Assembly (NCBI RefSeq): GCF_004795855.1
Contig: NZ_CP039252.1
Location: forward strand, 4,588,001 to 4,652,000
DNA: 64,000 bases
DNA from: Hydrogenophaga sp. PAMC20947
GTDB taxonomy: Bacteria; Pseudomonadota; Gammaproteobacteria; Burkholderiales; Burkholderiaceae_C
Direction of reading: 5' to 3'
Below the pieces are notes generated by a model that had not been told where the DNA came from, made no database searches, and saw nothing but the letters and a program-made list of their open reading frames with translations. Below are positions 32,719 to 41,622 of the stretch, in pieces (positions within the stretch are counted from its first letter, which is position 1; each line of letters opens with the position of its first letter). The position numbers were made by a program, and so were the translations under genes.

Positions 32719-32770
32719 GTGTGTTGAAGGTTTGGGTTATCCCGCAGTGGGCTGCCTGCTGAAATTTTGT

Positions 32771-32795
32771 TCTAATCGGCATTGATATAAATCAA
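32771..32795 (+). promoter_or_regulatory. -10-like hexamer followed by FNR-type palindrome (cox operon)
   Basis: TCTAAT (32771-32776), then 5 bases, then TTGATATAAATCAA (32782-32795), an exact FNR/ANR consensus. The coxB start is at 32818, so the site is too close to the gene for a classical -41.5 activator position; repression is more likely. Confidence 0.75.
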
Positions 32796-32817
32796 TGCTT
32801 ATATTTGAGGCGCAAAA

Positions 32818-34023
32818 GTGAGTACGACAAAGAAGATGGGTGATTCCCTGCGAAACCGGCTGGCTCAGCTGCGTCACGTGGCCTCGGTGCTGACCTTGGG
32901 TGCGGGTGTTTGGGTGAGTCAGGCGGCCCATGCCGTGAACGACTTGCCTGGTGGCCCGGCCGTCAATCAGCTCAATTTTGCGCCTGCGGCCACCAAGATC
33001 GCAGAAGAGCAGCACTGGCTGCACTGGTTCATGATGATTATCTGCACGGTGATCTTTGTGCTGGTTTTTGGCGTGATGTTCTATTCCATCATCAAGCACC
33101 GCAAGTCGGTGGGACACAAGGCGCAGGAGTTGTCTGAACCGATCTGGGTGGAGTTGGGCTGGACCATCGTTCCCCTGCTGATCGTGATCGGCATGGCTTT
33201 GCCCGCCACCAAAGTGCTGGTGGCCCAGAAAGACACCACCAACAGCGACCTGACCATCAAGGCAACGGGTATGCAGTGGAAGTGGGGCTACGACTACATC
33301 ACGGGTGAAGGTCAAGGCATTGGCTTCCTCTCCACGCTGGATCCGGCGCAGCGCGAAATGTCCAACAGTGGCAACCCACCCCCTACCGATGACTACCTGC
33401 TCAAGGTGGACAACCCGCTGGTGGTGCCTGTGGGCAAAAAGGTCCGCATCATCACCACGGCCACCGACGTGATCCACGCGTTCATGGTGCCCGCCTTCGG
33501 TATCAAGCAAGATGCGATCCCCGGCTTTGTGCGCGATACCTGGTTCCGCGCCGAGAAAACCGGTACCTTTTACGGACAGTGTGCTGAGCTGTGCGGCAAA
33601 GAACATGCCTACATGCCCATCCAGGTCAAGGTGGTCAGTGCTGAGGAATACACCGCCTGGGTGGCCGAAAAGCAAAAGGCCATGGCTGCGGCCGCTGACG
33701 ATCCATCCAAAGTCTGGGAGCTCGCCGCTCTGGTCAAGCGTGGTGAGTCCGTCTATGCTGCCAACTGTGTGGCCTGTCACCAGGCCAACGGCAAAGGCGC
33801 AGGCCCTATCTTTCCATTGGACGCTTCGCCGATCGTGCTGGATTCCGACATAAACAAGCAAATTGACGTGATCCTCCACGGGCGCAACAACGGCACCATG
33901 CCTGCGTGGAACGCGCTGTCTGACACGGAAATTGCGGCGGTCATCACGTACACCAAAAACAGCTGGTCGAACAAGACCGAGCAAATTGTGCAGCCCGCCG
34001 ACGTGGTGGCTGCCCGCAAGTGA
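32818..34023 (+). CDS. coxB: Cytochrome c oxidase subunit II with C-terminal cytochrome c domain
   Basis: Subunit II of a haem-copper oxidase, 401 residues from a GTG start, first gene of the oxidase operon. A signal-like N-terminus (about 18-39) precedes two transmembrane helices (about 70-92 and 112-133). The CuA ligands are all present: His220, Cys255, Cys259, His263 and Met266 (in 'GQCAELCGKEHAYMP'). A fused c-type haem domain follows, with CVACH at 317-321 and a likely axial Met in 'NGTMPAW'. The fused haem makes this a caa3-like subunit II. CuA loading would need the SCO and PCuAC proteins also encoded in this window. Confidence 0.96.
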   Translation: MSTTKKMGDSLRNRLAQLRHVASVLTLGAGVWVSQAAHAVNDLPGGPAVNQLNFAPAATKIAEEQHWLHWFMMIICTVIFVLVFGVMFYSIIKHRKSVGHKAQELSEPIWVELGWTIVPLLIVIGMALPATKVLVAQKDTTNSDLTIKATGMQWKWGYDYITGEGQGIGFLSTLDPAQREMSNSGNPPPTDDYLLKVDNPLVVPVGKKVRIITTATDVIHAFMVPAFGIKQDAIPGFVRDTWFRAEKTGTFYGQCAELCGKEHAYMPIQVKVVSAEEYTAWVAEKQKAMAAAADDPSKVWELAALVKRGESVYAANCVACHQANGKGAGPIFPLDASPIVLDSDINKQIDVILHGRNNGTMPAWNALSDTEIAAVITYTKNSWSNKTEQIVQPADVVAARK

Positions 34024-34063
34024 GCGCCAGCAGGCCCAAGATTGAATTGCTAAGGAAATCGAA

Positions 34064-35689
34064 ATGAGTGCAGTACTTGATCCCCATGACGCTCACGCGC
34101 ACGACCACGACCACGACCACCATGCCCCGACGGGCTGGCGCCGCTGGGTCTACGCCACCAACCACAAGGACATCGGTACCCTGTACCTGCTGTTTTCTTT
34201 CACGATGCTCATGGTGGGCGGCGTACTGGCGTTGATGATCCGCGCCGAGCTGTTCCAGCCCGGCCTGCAGCTGGTCAACCCCGGTCTGTTCAACCAGCTC
34301 ACGACCATGCACGGGATGATCATGGTGTTTGGCGCCATCATGCCGGCCTTCGTGGGCTTTGCGAACTGGATGATTCCGCTGCAGATCGGGGCCTCTGACA
34401 TGGCGTTTGCCCGCATGAACAACTTCAGCTTCTGGCTGATGATTCCTGCCGCGCTGATGCTGGTGTCTACATTCTTCATGGCCGGTGGTGCCCCTGCGGC
34501 CGGCTGGACGCTGTACGCACCGTTGACCCTGCAGATGGGTCCGTCCATGGATGTCGGTATTTTTGCCTTGCACATCCTGGGTGCCAGTTCGATCATGGGT
34601 TCGATCAACATCATCGTGACCATCCTGAACATGCGCGCCCCTGGCATGACGCTGATGAAGATGCCCATGTTCTGCTGGACCTGGCTCATCACCGCCTATC
34701 TGCTGATCGCCGTGATGCCCGTGCTGGCCGGCGCCATCACCATGACGCTGACCGATCGCCACTTTGGCACCAGCTTCTTCAACCCCGCCGGCGGCGGTGA
34801 CCCGGTGATGTACCAGCACATCTTCTGGTTCTTCGGCCACCCCGAGGTCTACATCATGATCTTGCCGGCCTTCGGTATCGTGAGCCAGGTGATTCCGGCG
34901 TTCTCGCGCAAGAAGCTGTTTGGTTACGCCTCCATGGTGTACGCCACCGGTTCCATCGCCATCCTGTCGTTTGTCGTGTGGGCTCACCACATGTTCACCA
35001 CCGGCATGCCGGTGACGGGTCAGCTGTTCTTCATGTACTCCACCATGTTGATCGCCGTGCCCACGGGTGTGAAAGTGTTCAACTGGATCGCGACCATGTG
35101 GAAGGGCTCGTTGACGTTCGAGACGCCCATGTTGTGGGCTGTGGGCTTCATCTTCGTGTTTGCGATCGGGGGCTTCTCGGGTCTCATCCTCGCCGTCGCG
35201 CCGATCGACATCAACTTCCAGGACACCTACTACGTGGTGGCCCACTTCCACTACGTGTTGGTCGCCGGTTCGTTGTTCGCCATGTTTGCGGGCATCTACT
35301 ATTGGTTGCCCAAGTGGACGGGTGTGATGTACAGCGAATTCCGCGGCAAGCTGCACTTCTGGTGGTCGATGATCTCTTTCAACGTCACCTTCTTCCCCAT
35401 GCACTTCCTGGGTCTGGCCGGCATGCCCCGTCGTTACGCCGACTACCCCATGCAGTTCGCTGATTTCAACGCCATCGCTTCCGTCGGCAGCTTCTTCTTC
35501 GGTTTCGCCCAGGTGTACTTCTTCGTTGCCGTGATCATCCCCGCCATGCGTGGCAAAGGTGAAAAGGCCGTGCAGAAACCTTGGGAAGGTGCAGAGGGCC
35601 TGGAGTGGGAAGTTCCTTCACCAGCGCCTTTCCACACCTTCGAAAACCCGCCCAAGCTGGACGCTACCGCGACCAAAGTGATTGGCTGA
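34064..35689 (+). CDS. coxA: Cytochrome c oxidase subunit I
   Basis: Catalytic subunit of 541 residues with 12 hydrophobic helices, containing haem a, haem a3 and CuB. Features include the haem a ligand region 'LTTMHGMIMVFG' (about 80-91), the CuB ligands in 'WFFGHPEVYIMILPAFG' and 'WAHHMFTTGM', with the cross-linked Tyr of 'HPEVY', and 'VVAHFHYVLVAG' with the a3 and a axial His. HPEVYI with the K-channel Tyr marks a type A oxidase. The N-terminus is unusually His/Asp-rich ('DAHAHDHDHDHHAP'), which could bind metal. AAGGAA precedes the ATG. It lies between coxB and a 36-residue protein gene in the operon. Confidence 0.97.
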   Translation: MSAVLDPHDAHAHDHDHDHHAPTGWRRWVYATNHKDIGTLYLLFSFTMLMVGGVLALMIRAELFQPGLQLVNPGLFNQLTTMHGMIMVFGAIMPAFVGFANWMIPLQIGASDMAFARMNNFSFWLMIPAALMLVSTFFMAGGAPAAGWTLYAPLTLQMGPSMDVGIFALHILGASSIMGSINIIVTILNMRAPGMTLMKMPMFCWTWLITAYLLIAVMPVLAGAITMTLTDRHFGTSFFNPAGGGDPVMYQHIFWFFGHPEVYIMILPAFGIVSQVIPAFSRKKLFGYASMVYATGSIAILSFVVWAHHMFTTGMPVTGQLFFMYSTMLIAVPTGVKVFNWIATMWKGSLTFETPMLWAVGFIFVFAIGGFSGLILAVAPIDINFQDTYYVVAHFHYVLVAGSLFAMFAGIYYWLPKWTGVMYSEFRGKLHFWWSMISFNVTFFPMHFLGLAGMPRRYADYPMQFADFNAIASVGSFFFGFAQVYFFVAVIIPAMRGKGEKAVQKPWEGAEGLEWEVPSPAPFHTFENPPKLDATATKVIG

Positions 35690-35726
35690 TTCCGCCCGCC
35701 ACCACGATATCAACTGGATCGAACCC

Positions 35727-35837
35727 ATGAAGTCTGAACAGAAAAAGAACAATCTGCGCCTGGCACTTGTGCTGGCGTCGGTGGCCTTCGTCTTCTTTGC
35801 CGGTTTTGTGGGCAAGCTGATTTTGATTGGCGGCTGA
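35727..35837 (+). CDS. Cytochrome oxidase small assembly protein
   Basis: A 36-residue single-helix membrane protein between coxA and ctaG. It has a charged lysine-rich start (MKSEQKKNNLRLAL) followed by a helix of about 22 hydrophobic residues and ends 'LILIGG'. Small proteins at this exact position are conserved in Betaproteobacterial cox operons and are annotated as cytochrome oxidase small assembly proteins. The codon composition matches its neighbours, and the next gene starts 28 bases later. The function (probably stabilising subunit I or copper insertion) is inferred from position. Confidence 0.8.
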   Translation: MKSEQKKNNLRLALVLASVAFVFFAGFVGKLILIGG

Positions 35838-35865
35838 GGCCTCTGCAACCGAGCACTGACCCGTT

Positions 35866-36483
35866 ATGGCACTGAAAAGCGAAAATCTGAAGATGGTTGG
35901 CAAGCTGGGCGTGATCACGCTGGGCATGTTCGCCTTCGGCTATGCGCTGGTGCCCATTTACCGGGCCATTTGCGAAGCCACAGGCATCAATGTGCTGGCG
36001 GTGGTGGAGCGCCAGGTGCCGGGTACCAGTTCCCAGCTGCCAGCCAACTCCCAGGTGGACCTCTCTCGCTCCATCACGGTGGAGTTCGATGTGAATTCCC
36101 GTGGACCCTGGCATTTCAAACCGGCGGTGCGCAGCCTGCAGGTGCATCCCGGTGAACTGACCACGGTGCTCTACGAGTTTCAAAACGTTCAGAACCGGAC
36201 CATGTCCGCTCAGGCGATACCGAGCTACGCACCCAAACAGGCGGCCGCACACTTCAACAAACTGGAGTGTTTCTGCTTCAACCAGTACACCCTGGCGCCG
36301 GGCGAGAAGAAGGAGTGGCCGGTCGCTTTTGTGATCGACCCCAAACTGTCCAAAGATGTGACCACGATCACGCTGTCCTACACCTTCTTTGAGGTGGGCG
36401 GCAAGGTGCCGCAGGCACCTGAAGATGTGGCCTCACAGGTGCTTGCGCCGGCGGTGCCGCCGAAAGTGGCGGGCGCGGTGTGA
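35866..36483 (+). CDS. ctaG: Cytochrome c oxidase assembly protein CtaG (Cox11)
   Basis: Copper chaperone of 205 residues that inserts CuB into subunit I. One N-terminal transmembrane helix (about 13-32) anchors an immunoglobulin-like periplasmic domain. The copper-binding motif CFCF occurs in 'NKLECFCFNQYTL' (Cys135, Cys137), the Cox11 hallmark. 'FDVNSRGPWHFKP' and 'YTFFEV' are further conserved blocks. Its stop overlaps the GTG of the DUF2970 gene by 4 bases (GTGTGA context). Together with SCO/PCuAC (for CuA), the window thus encodes both copper branches of oxidase assembly. Confidence 0.95.
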   Translation: MALKSENLKMVGKLGVITLGMFAFGYALVPIYRAICEATGINVLAVVERQVPGTSSQLPANSQVDLSRSITVEFDVNSRGPWHFKPAVRSLQVHPGELTTVLYEFQNVQNRTMSAQAIPSYAPKQAAAHFNKLECFCFNQYTLAPGEKKEWPVAFVIDPKLSKDVTTITLSYTFFEVGGKVPQAPEDVASQVLAPAVPPKVAGAV

Positions 36484-36689
36484 GCAATAAACCACTGCAC
36501 AAACGCAAGGGCTCGCTGCTGGGCACCGTGAAGGCGGTTCTCTGGGGTTTCCTGGGCGTGCGGCGCAATGCCGACTACCAGGACGACATTGCCAAGCTCA
36601 ACCCGATACACCTGGTGGTGGTTGGGCTGATCATGGCGTTGGTATTTGTTTTTTCATTGATTTTGATTGTCAGGTGGGTGGTGTCCTGA
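36480..36689 (+). CDS. DUF2970 membrane protein
   Basis: A 69-residue protein with one hydrophobic helix at about 45-67 ('VVVGLIMALVFVFSLILIVRW'-like core) and a basic N-terminus containing 'GFLGVRRNADYQDDIAKLNP', matching DUF2970. Its GTG overlaps the ctaG stop by 4 bases, so the two are translationally coupled. It sits between ctaG and coxC, the usual location in Burkholderiales. Role unknown; the coupling suggests oxidase assembly or stability. Confidence 0.82.
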   Translation: MSNKPLHKRKGSLLGTVKAVLWGFLGVRRNADYQDDIAKLNPIHLVVVGLIMALVFVFSLILIVRWVVS

Positions 36690-36759
36690 GGGGCATACAC
36701 CGATCGACTGAGCGGTTTTTCTCTCAAGTATTCATATAAGCGAAAGCATTGGAGTGAGC

Positions 36760-37641
36760 ATGTCAGCAACCACACACGGCGCCACGCCCTACTACTTCGT
36801 CCCCGGGCCTTCGCGCCATCCGGTGATGTCGGCCATCGGGCTGTTTTTCGTCATTCTGGGCGCCAGCCGATGGGTCAACGGAGAGGCTTGGGGTGCTTAT
36901 TCGCTGGCGTTTGGCATGGCGTTCTGGTTGATTGTGTTGTTCCAGTGGTTCAGCGAGTCGGTCGGCGAGAGCGAGAGCGGTCGTTATGGCCACAAGATCG
37001 ACTTGTCTTACCGCTGGAGCATGAGCTGGTTCATTTTCTCGGAAGTGATGTTTTTCGGCGCCTTTTTCACCGCGCTGTGGTGGGCACGTATCCACTCCGT
37101 GCCGGCCTTGGGCAGCATTGAAAATGCACTGATCTGGCCCAACTTCACGGCGGTCTGGCCCAGCCTTCAGGCGGGTGCCACCGCTGCGCCCGCCGGCATG
37201 GTTGAGCCCTTCCAGACCATGGGCCCGTTCTGGCTGCCCACGATCAACACGGCGCTGCTGCTGACTTCAGGTGTCACGCTGACCATTGCCCACCACGCCC
37301 TGCAGGCCAGTAACCGGGGCAAGACCATCGCCTTCATGTGGATGACGGTGATTCTGGGTATCGTGTTCCTGTTTGTGCAGGGCTACGAGTATTACCACGC
37401 GTACAACGAGTACAACCTGAAGATGAGCTCAGGCGTCTTTGGTTCGACCTTCTTCATGTTGACCGGCTTCCACGGTTTCCACGTGTTTGTCGGCATGTTG
37501 ATGCTGCTGTTCATCACCCTGCGCCTGCAGAAAGGCCATTTCACGGCCAAGCGCCATTTCGGCTTCGAAGGAGCGGCCTGGTACTGGCACTTTGTGGACG
37601 TGGTCTGGCTGGGTCTTTACATCCTCGTTTACTGGCTTTAA
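36760..37641 (+). CDS. coxC: Cytochrome c oxidase subunit III
   Basis: Third core subunit, 293 residues with seven hydrophobic helices, which supports proton uptake and long-term stability of subunit I. Recognisable blocks are 'YYFVPGPSRHPVMSAIGLF' at 9-27, 'RWSMSWFIFSEVMFFGAFF' at about 87-105, 'GSTFFMLTGFHGFHVFVG' near 231-248 and 'FEGAAWYWHFVDVVWLGLY' near the end, all typical of CoxC. The ATG at 36760 is preferred over a GTG at 36754 because GGAG overlaps the latter. A strong terminator follows, so the structural part of the operon ends here. Confidence 0.96.
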   Translation: MSATTHGATPYYFVPGPSRHPVMSAIGLFFVILGASRWVNGEAWGAYSLAFGMAFWLIVLFQWFSESVGESESGRYGHKIDLSYRWSMSWFIFSEVMFFGAFFTALWWARIHSVPALGSIENALIWPNFTAVWPSLQAGATAAPAGMVEPFQTMGPFWLPTINTALLLTSGVTLTIAHHALQASNRGKTIAFMWMTVILGIVFLFVQGYEYYHAYNEYNLKMSSGVFGSTFFMLTGFHGFHVFVGMLMLLFITLRLQKGHFTAKRHFGFEGAAWYWHFVDVVWLGLYILVYWL

Positions 37642-37694
37642 GGCAGGATTCAGGCTTGGCTTGGCTTGGCAAAGCTTGGCTCGGACTTTGCCCG

Positions 37695-37722
37695 AAAAAA
37701 AGGCGCCGTCAGGCGCCTTTTT
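37695..37722 (+). terminator. Rho-independent terminator after coxC
   Basis: Stem AAAGGCGCC / GGCGCCTTT with a 4-base loop (GTCA), A-run on the left and T-run on the right; it can work from both directions, so it also serves the minus-strand DUF2909 gene. Confidence 0.92.
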
Positions 37723-37740
37723 GCTGCAGGGCCTGGACCC

Positions 37741-37986
37741 TCAACGGCCCAGCGGTAAACCCGTGGGTTGTATCCAGCCCATCTTGTAGCTGATGAGCAC
37801 CGCCACAAACAACAAAATGGAGAAGCCCACGCGGAAGGCCAAGGCCCGGGCCATGTGGTTTTTCCGGGGGGGCGTGGTTGCATCTTCGTCGGCCGGGTCG
37901 CTGACGCCTCCGCGCATCATTGCCACCAAGGCAACAACCAAACTGCCAATGATGGCCACAAACGCCACAATCACAAGGTATGTCAT
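37741..37986 (-). CDS. Twin-transmembrane protein (DUF2909)
   Basis: An 81-residue membrane protein with two helices (about 2-24 and 47-68) separated by a charged loop ('SDPADEDATTPPRKNH'). It resembles DUF2909 twin-transmembrane proteins that lie in Betaproteobacterial cox loci in opposite orientation to the oxidase genes. The ATG at 37986 gives the typical start MTYLVIVAF; a TTG five codons earlier is in frame. It is the only gene in this locus on the minus strand and converges with coxC. Function unknown. Confidence 0.8.
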   Translation of the reverse strand: MTYLVIVAFVAIIGSLVVALVAMMRGGVSDPADEDATTPPRKNHMARALAFRVGFSILLFVAVLISYKMGWIQPTGLPLGR

Positions 37987-38085
37987 GGCTGCATTATCCA
38001 ACGATCTCTACATCCAACGATCCGCCCTGGGTCGAAAGCCTGGCGTTGATAAGAGGCGCGCTGGCGGTGCCGCAAGGAGGCCCAT

Positions 38086-38826
38086 TTGGCTGGATTGATT
38101 CCGCGCAGCTGGGTGATTGCCCTGGCCACGGTCATCACGATGGCGGTGACGGGTTCTCTGGGGACCTGGCAGTTGTCCCGGGCGGCCGAGAAGCAGGCAC
38201 TCGAAGATCTGATTGAGGCCCGGGCCTCATTGCCTGCGTGGGATGAGCAGACCCTGACCCAGACGCAAGACTTGAATGCCGGCTTGCACCGGCCTGTGCG
38301 TCTGCAAGGCGAATGGGTGTCCGAGAACAGCGTGTTTCTGGACAACCGGCCCATGGGCGGACACAGCGGGTTTATTCTGGTGACACCTTTGCGCCTTAAG
38401 GGCGACGACCAGTCGATCCTGGTTCAGCGAGGCTGGGTCCCCCGTGATTTCGGCGACCGCACCCGGGTCCCGGCGGTGGCAACGCCGACTGGGCTGGTCA
38501 CCGTGGCGGGGCGTTTGGCCCCGCCGCCAAGCCAGCTATTTGAGCTGGGCGAGGCCCAGCCGGGCGCGATCCGGCAAAATATCGTGCTCCCGGCATTTGC
38601 CACTGAAACGGGCCTCGCTCTGATGCAGGCCTCGGTGTTGCAAACCGGGCCGCCAGATGCCGCGCTGCAACGCGACTGGCCGCGATTTGCGGCCGGCGTG
38701 GCCAAGCACCAAGGCTATGCGTTCCAGTGGTTTGCCATGTGCACGACCACCGCAGCGTTGTACCTCTGGTTCCAATTCATTTCTCCCCGCCGAAAGCGTC
38801 GCACCGATGGCCCAGAATTCCGATGA
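38086..38826 (+). CDS. SURF1 family oxidase assembly protein
   Basis: SURF1/Shy1 homologue of 246 residues that assists haem a insertion into subunit I. It has a transmembrane helix at each end (about 8-28 and 212-233), the family layout, with conserved 'LDNRPMGGHSGFILVTPL' and 'ILVQRGWVPRDFGDR' (SURF1 'RGW' block) between. The start is a TTG at 38086; AAGGAGG, an excellent ribosome site, lies 5 bases before it and no ATG fits. The next gene begins inside its last 20 bases, so it is coupled to the thioredoxin-like gene. Confidence 0.92.
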   Translation: MAGLIPRSWVIALATVITMAVTGSLGTWQLSRAAEKQALEDLIEARASLPAWDEQTLTQTQDLNAGLHRPVRLQGEWVSENSVFLDNRPMGGHSGFILVTPLRLKGDDQSILVQRGWVPRDFGDRTRVPAVATPTGLVTVAGRLAPPPSQLFELGEAQPGAIRQNIVLPAFATETGLALMQASVLQTGPPDAALQRDWPRFAAGVAKHQGYAFQWFAMCTTTAALYLWFQFISPRRKRRTDGPEFR

Positions 38827-39529
38827 ACCCTTGACCCTGACCGTGCACAACCTGCCTAACCTGGATGAAGGGGGGGCGGCCAGGACGGTGAATGTGCGCG
38901 CGGGTCGGTGGAAACTGTTGCTCATGCTGCTGGTGTGTGTCGCGCCGGTGGTGGCTTCGTACCTCACCTATTACGTCATCCGCCCCGATGGCCGCCGCAA
39001 CTACGGTCAGCTGATCGATCCGCAGCGGCCCTTACCCGCCTTCAGCGGCACAGATGCTCAGGGGCGGGTGGTTCCCTTGACACAGCTCAAAGACCAATGG
39101 CTGTTGATCAGCGTGGCCGACACGGCCTGTGACGAGGCCTGTAACCAGCACCTGTTTGTGCAGCGTCAGTTGCGCGAAGGCTTGGGCAGAGACAAAGACC
39201 GGCTGGACTGGGTCTGGTTGCGCACGGGAGATGCCGAGCTCCCCGAGGCCTTGAAAAAGGCGACGGAAGCGGCCACTGTGCTGCACGTCGATGCAACGCA
39301 ATTGGCGACCTGGCTGCAGCCCGAAGCAGGGCATCAACTGGCCGACCACCTGTATGTGGTGGACCCGCTCGGCAACTGGATGATGCGGTTTCCTGCGGAT
39401 GCCGAACCGGCCAAGGTCAAGCGGGACCTGGGGTGGTTGCTGCGCGCCTCGGCCTTCTGGGACACCGACGGGCGCCCAGAAGCCGCCCCGGCAACCACGC
39501 CTGCACCTGCACCCGCCAACGGCGGTTGA
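38807..39529 (+). CDS. Membrane-anchored thioredoxin-fold protein of the cox locus
   Basis: A 240-residue protein with a transmembrane helix near 37-59 ('LLLMLLVCVAPVVASYLTYY') and a periplasmic SCO/thioredoxin-like domain ('PLPAFSGTDAQGRVVPLTQLKDQWLL', 'SVADTACDEACNQHLFVQRQL'). In place of the SCO CxxxC-P it has CDEAC (about Cys106, Cys110). No C-terminal SCO-type YTMDH is seen ('HLYVVDPLGN' instead), so it may be redox-active but not a normal copper carrier. The gene overlaps surf1 by 20 bases and is followed by ctaA. A proline/alanine tail ends the chain. Found at this position in related cox clusters. Confidence 0.8.
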   Translation: MAQNSDEPLTLTVHNLPNLDEGGAARTVNVRAGRWKLLLMLLVCVAPVVASYLTYYVIRPDGRRNYGQLIDPQRPLPAFSGTDAQGRVVPLTQLKDQWLLISVADTACDEACNQHLFVQRQLREGLGRDKDRLDWVWLRTGDAELPEALKKATEAATVLHVDATQLATWLQPEAGHQLADHLYVVDPLGNWMMRFPADAEPAKVKRDLGWLLRASAFWDTDGRPEAAPATTPAPAPANGG

Positions 39530-39547
39530 AACGCACCGCTGCCCACC

Positions 39548-40705
39548 ATGGACGCTTCGCCCGCTCTTTACGACCTGTCACCGCTGCTGCGGATGATGCT
39601 GCTCGGCTTGGTGATCGCGCTCGGGCCGCTGGCCTGGGTGTGGTTGCGCAACCGCCATGCGCCTGCGGCACAGCGCTTGCGGGTCCTCACGCTGCTCACC
39701 TTGTTTCTGACCTTTGATCTGGTGTTGTTTGGCGCCTTCACGCGGCTCACCGATTCCGGGCTGGGCTGCCCTGACTGGCCCGGTTGCTACGGCCACATGA
39801 GCCCGGTGGGCGCCAAAGAGGCCATCGCTGCGGCACAAAGCGCCATGCCCACCGGACCGGTGACCCATTCCAAAGCCTGGGTTGAGATGGTGCACCGCTA
39901 TCTGGCCACCGGTGTGGGCGTCCTGATTCTGGTGCTGGCCCTGGTCAGCTGGGGCGAGCGCAAACGCCTGAGCGTCTGGCACGGCTGGCCTTTGCTCACG
40001 CTGTTCTGGGTCTGCCTGCAGGGCGCTTTTGGTGCACTGACGGTGACCATGAAGTTGTTTCCAGCCATCGTGACCCTGCACCTGTTGGGCGGCATGGTGC
40101 TGCTCGCTTTGCTGCGCATGCAGGCCGTGGGCTACGCGCTCGCCGCACCCGGCAGCCCTGGCAAGACAGGCCTGAGCCCGGGCGCGCGCACGGCCTTGTG
40201 GTCGGTGTTTGCCTTGGTTTGGCTGCAGATTGCACTGGGCGGCTGGGTGAGCACCAACTATGCGGTGCTGGCATGCAGCGAATTCCCGACCTGCCAGGGC
40301 AGCTGGTGGCCCACCATGGATTTTCGCCAGGGCTTCTCGTTGTGGCGAGAACTGGGTGTGACCGCCCAGGGCGATGCCATTCCATTCGTGGCCTTGACCG
40401 CCATCCACTATGTCCACCGCTTGAGCGCCTATGTGGTGTTGGCCGGTCTGGGCTGGGCGGTGTGGCGCCTGTGGCCTGTGCCTGCCATGCGCAGCACGGC
40501 GAAAGCGCTGTTGGCACTGGCCCTTTTGCAACTCGCCAGTGGTATGGTCAACGTGGTGCTGGATTGGCCCTTGCTGGCCGCCGTGGCCCACACCGGCGGT
40601 GCGGCCGCTCTGGTGGTGGTGTTGACGGGCGCTCTGGTTTCTACGCGCACCTATTCTGAACCGGTCGGCGACGCCGCCTACAACCTCTCCCAAGCGATCC
40701 GATGA
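39548..40705 (+). CDS. ctaA: Haem A synthase
   Basis: COX15/CtaA-type haem A synthase of 385 residues, which oxidises the methyl group of haem O to the formyl group of haem A. Eight hydrophobic helices with paired histidines: His in '[14 protein letters not shown]' (about 113-126), '[15 protein letters not shown]' (about 175-190), '[15 protein letters not shown]' and '[15 protein letters not shown]'. The conserved '[21 protein letters not shown]' segment near 61-81 is diagnostic. Its final codons overlap the ctaB ATG by 4 bases (ATGA), so haem O and haem A synthases are translated together. Belongs to the aa3 oxidase assembly locus. Confidence 0.95.
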   Translation: MDASPALYDLSPLLRMMLLGLVIALGPLAWVWLRNRHAPAAQRLRVLTLLTLFLTFDLVLFGAFTRLTDSGLGCPDWPGCYGHMSPVGAKEAIAAAQSAMPTGPVTHSKAWVEMVHRYLATGVGVLILVLALVSWGERKRLSVWHGWPLLTLFWVCLQGAFGALTVTMKLFPAIVTLHLLGGMVLLALLRMQAVGYALAAPGSPGKTGLSPGARTALWSVFALVWLQIALGGWVSTNYAVLACSEFPTCQGSWWPTMDFRQGFSLWRELGVTAQGDAIPFVALTAIHYVHRLSAYVVLAGLGWAVWRLWPVPAMRSTAKALLALALLQLASGMVNVVLDWPLLAAVAHTGGAAALVVVLTGALVSTRTYSEPVGDAAYNLSQAIR

Positions 40706-41622
40706 GCAGCGCGCCTTCCCCTTCCCCGTCTATTTCTCCGCCCCCGGTGGCCGCCATGCCAGTCTGGCGCCAGTTTTATGCGCTCACCAAGCCGCGAGTG
40801 ATCCAGCTGATTGTGTTTTGCGCCTTGATCGGCATGGTGCTGGCGGTGCCTGGATTGCCCAGTTGGGCACAAGTCCAGTTGGCGGCCGTGGCCTGTTTGG
40901 GGATCTGGCTGGTGGCGGGTGCCGCCGCAGCCTTCAATTGTGTTGTCGAGCAGCAGATCGATGCCAAGATGCGCCGCACGGCCTGGCGCCCCACCGCCAA
41001 GGGTGAGCTGTCCAATGTGCAAACCTTGAGCTTTTCAGCGGTGTTGTGCGCCACGGGCTCGGCCATTTTGTATGTGTGGGTCAACCCACTCACGATGTGG
41101 CTCACCTTCGCAACCTTCGTTGGGTATGCGGTGATTTACACGGTGATTCTCAAGCCATTGACGCCGCAGAACATCGTCATCGGCGGGGCTTCAGGTGCGA
41201 TGCCACCGGTGCTGGGCTGGGTCGCGATGACCGGGGTGGTGGCACCGGAAGCCCTGATCCTCTTCCTCATTATTTTCCTTTGGACGCCGCCCCATTTCTG
41301 GGCGCTGGCGCTGTACCGGGTCGAGGACTACCGCAAATCGGGGTTGCCGATGCTGCCGGTGACGCATGGATCTGAATTCACGCGGTTGCAGATATTGCTC
41401 TACACGTTTGTGTTGTTTGCCGCTTGCCTGATGCCGTTTGTCGTGCGCATGAGCGGCTACCTGTACCTGGCAGTAGCCGTGGTGCTGAGCATCGGGTTTT
41501 GTCTCTATGCGTTTGCCTTGTGGCGCGACTACTCAGATGCGCTGGCCCGCAAGACCTTTCGTTTTTCCCTGATCCACCTGTCGCTGCTGTTTGCGGCTCT
41601 GTTGGTTGACCATTACATTTGA
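40702..41622 (+). CDS. ctaB: Haem O synthase (protohaem IX farnesyltransferase)
   Basis: UbiA-family prenyltransferase of 306 residues that adds a farnesyl group to haem b to make haem O. The first Asp-rich motif region is '[19 protein letters not shown]' (about 76-94, N-x3-[E/D]-x2-D-x2-M-x-R-T). The second is in '[20 protein letters not shown]' (about 205-224). Nine hydrophobic helices are visible. The start overlaps ctaA. No stop-free extension is seen beyond 41622, and a SCO gene follows 127 bases later. Confidence 0.95.
   Translation: MSSAPSPSPSISPPPVAAMPVWRQFYALTKPRVIQLIVFCALIGMVLAVPGLPSWAQVQLAAVACLGIWLVAGAAAAFNCVVEQQIDAKMRRTAWRPTAKGELSNVQTLSFSAVLCATGSAILYVWVNPLTMWLTFATFVGYAVIYTVILKPLTPQNIVIGGASGAMPPVLGWVAMTGVVAPEALILFLIIFLWTPPHFWALALYRVEDYRKSGLPMLPVTHGSEFTRLQILLYTFVLFAACLMPFVVRMSGYLYLAVAVVLSIGFCLYAFALWRDYSDALARKTFRFSLIHLSLLFAALLVDHYI

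Noticed and set aside
33944..35404. A 486-residue His/Glu/Arg-rich minus-strand frame opposite coxA
   Set aside because: Composition reflects the antisense of membrane-helix codons; coxA is unambiguous.
37651..37681. Repeated CTTGG units after coxC
   Set aside because: Only a short local repetition, just before a terminator; no sign of function.
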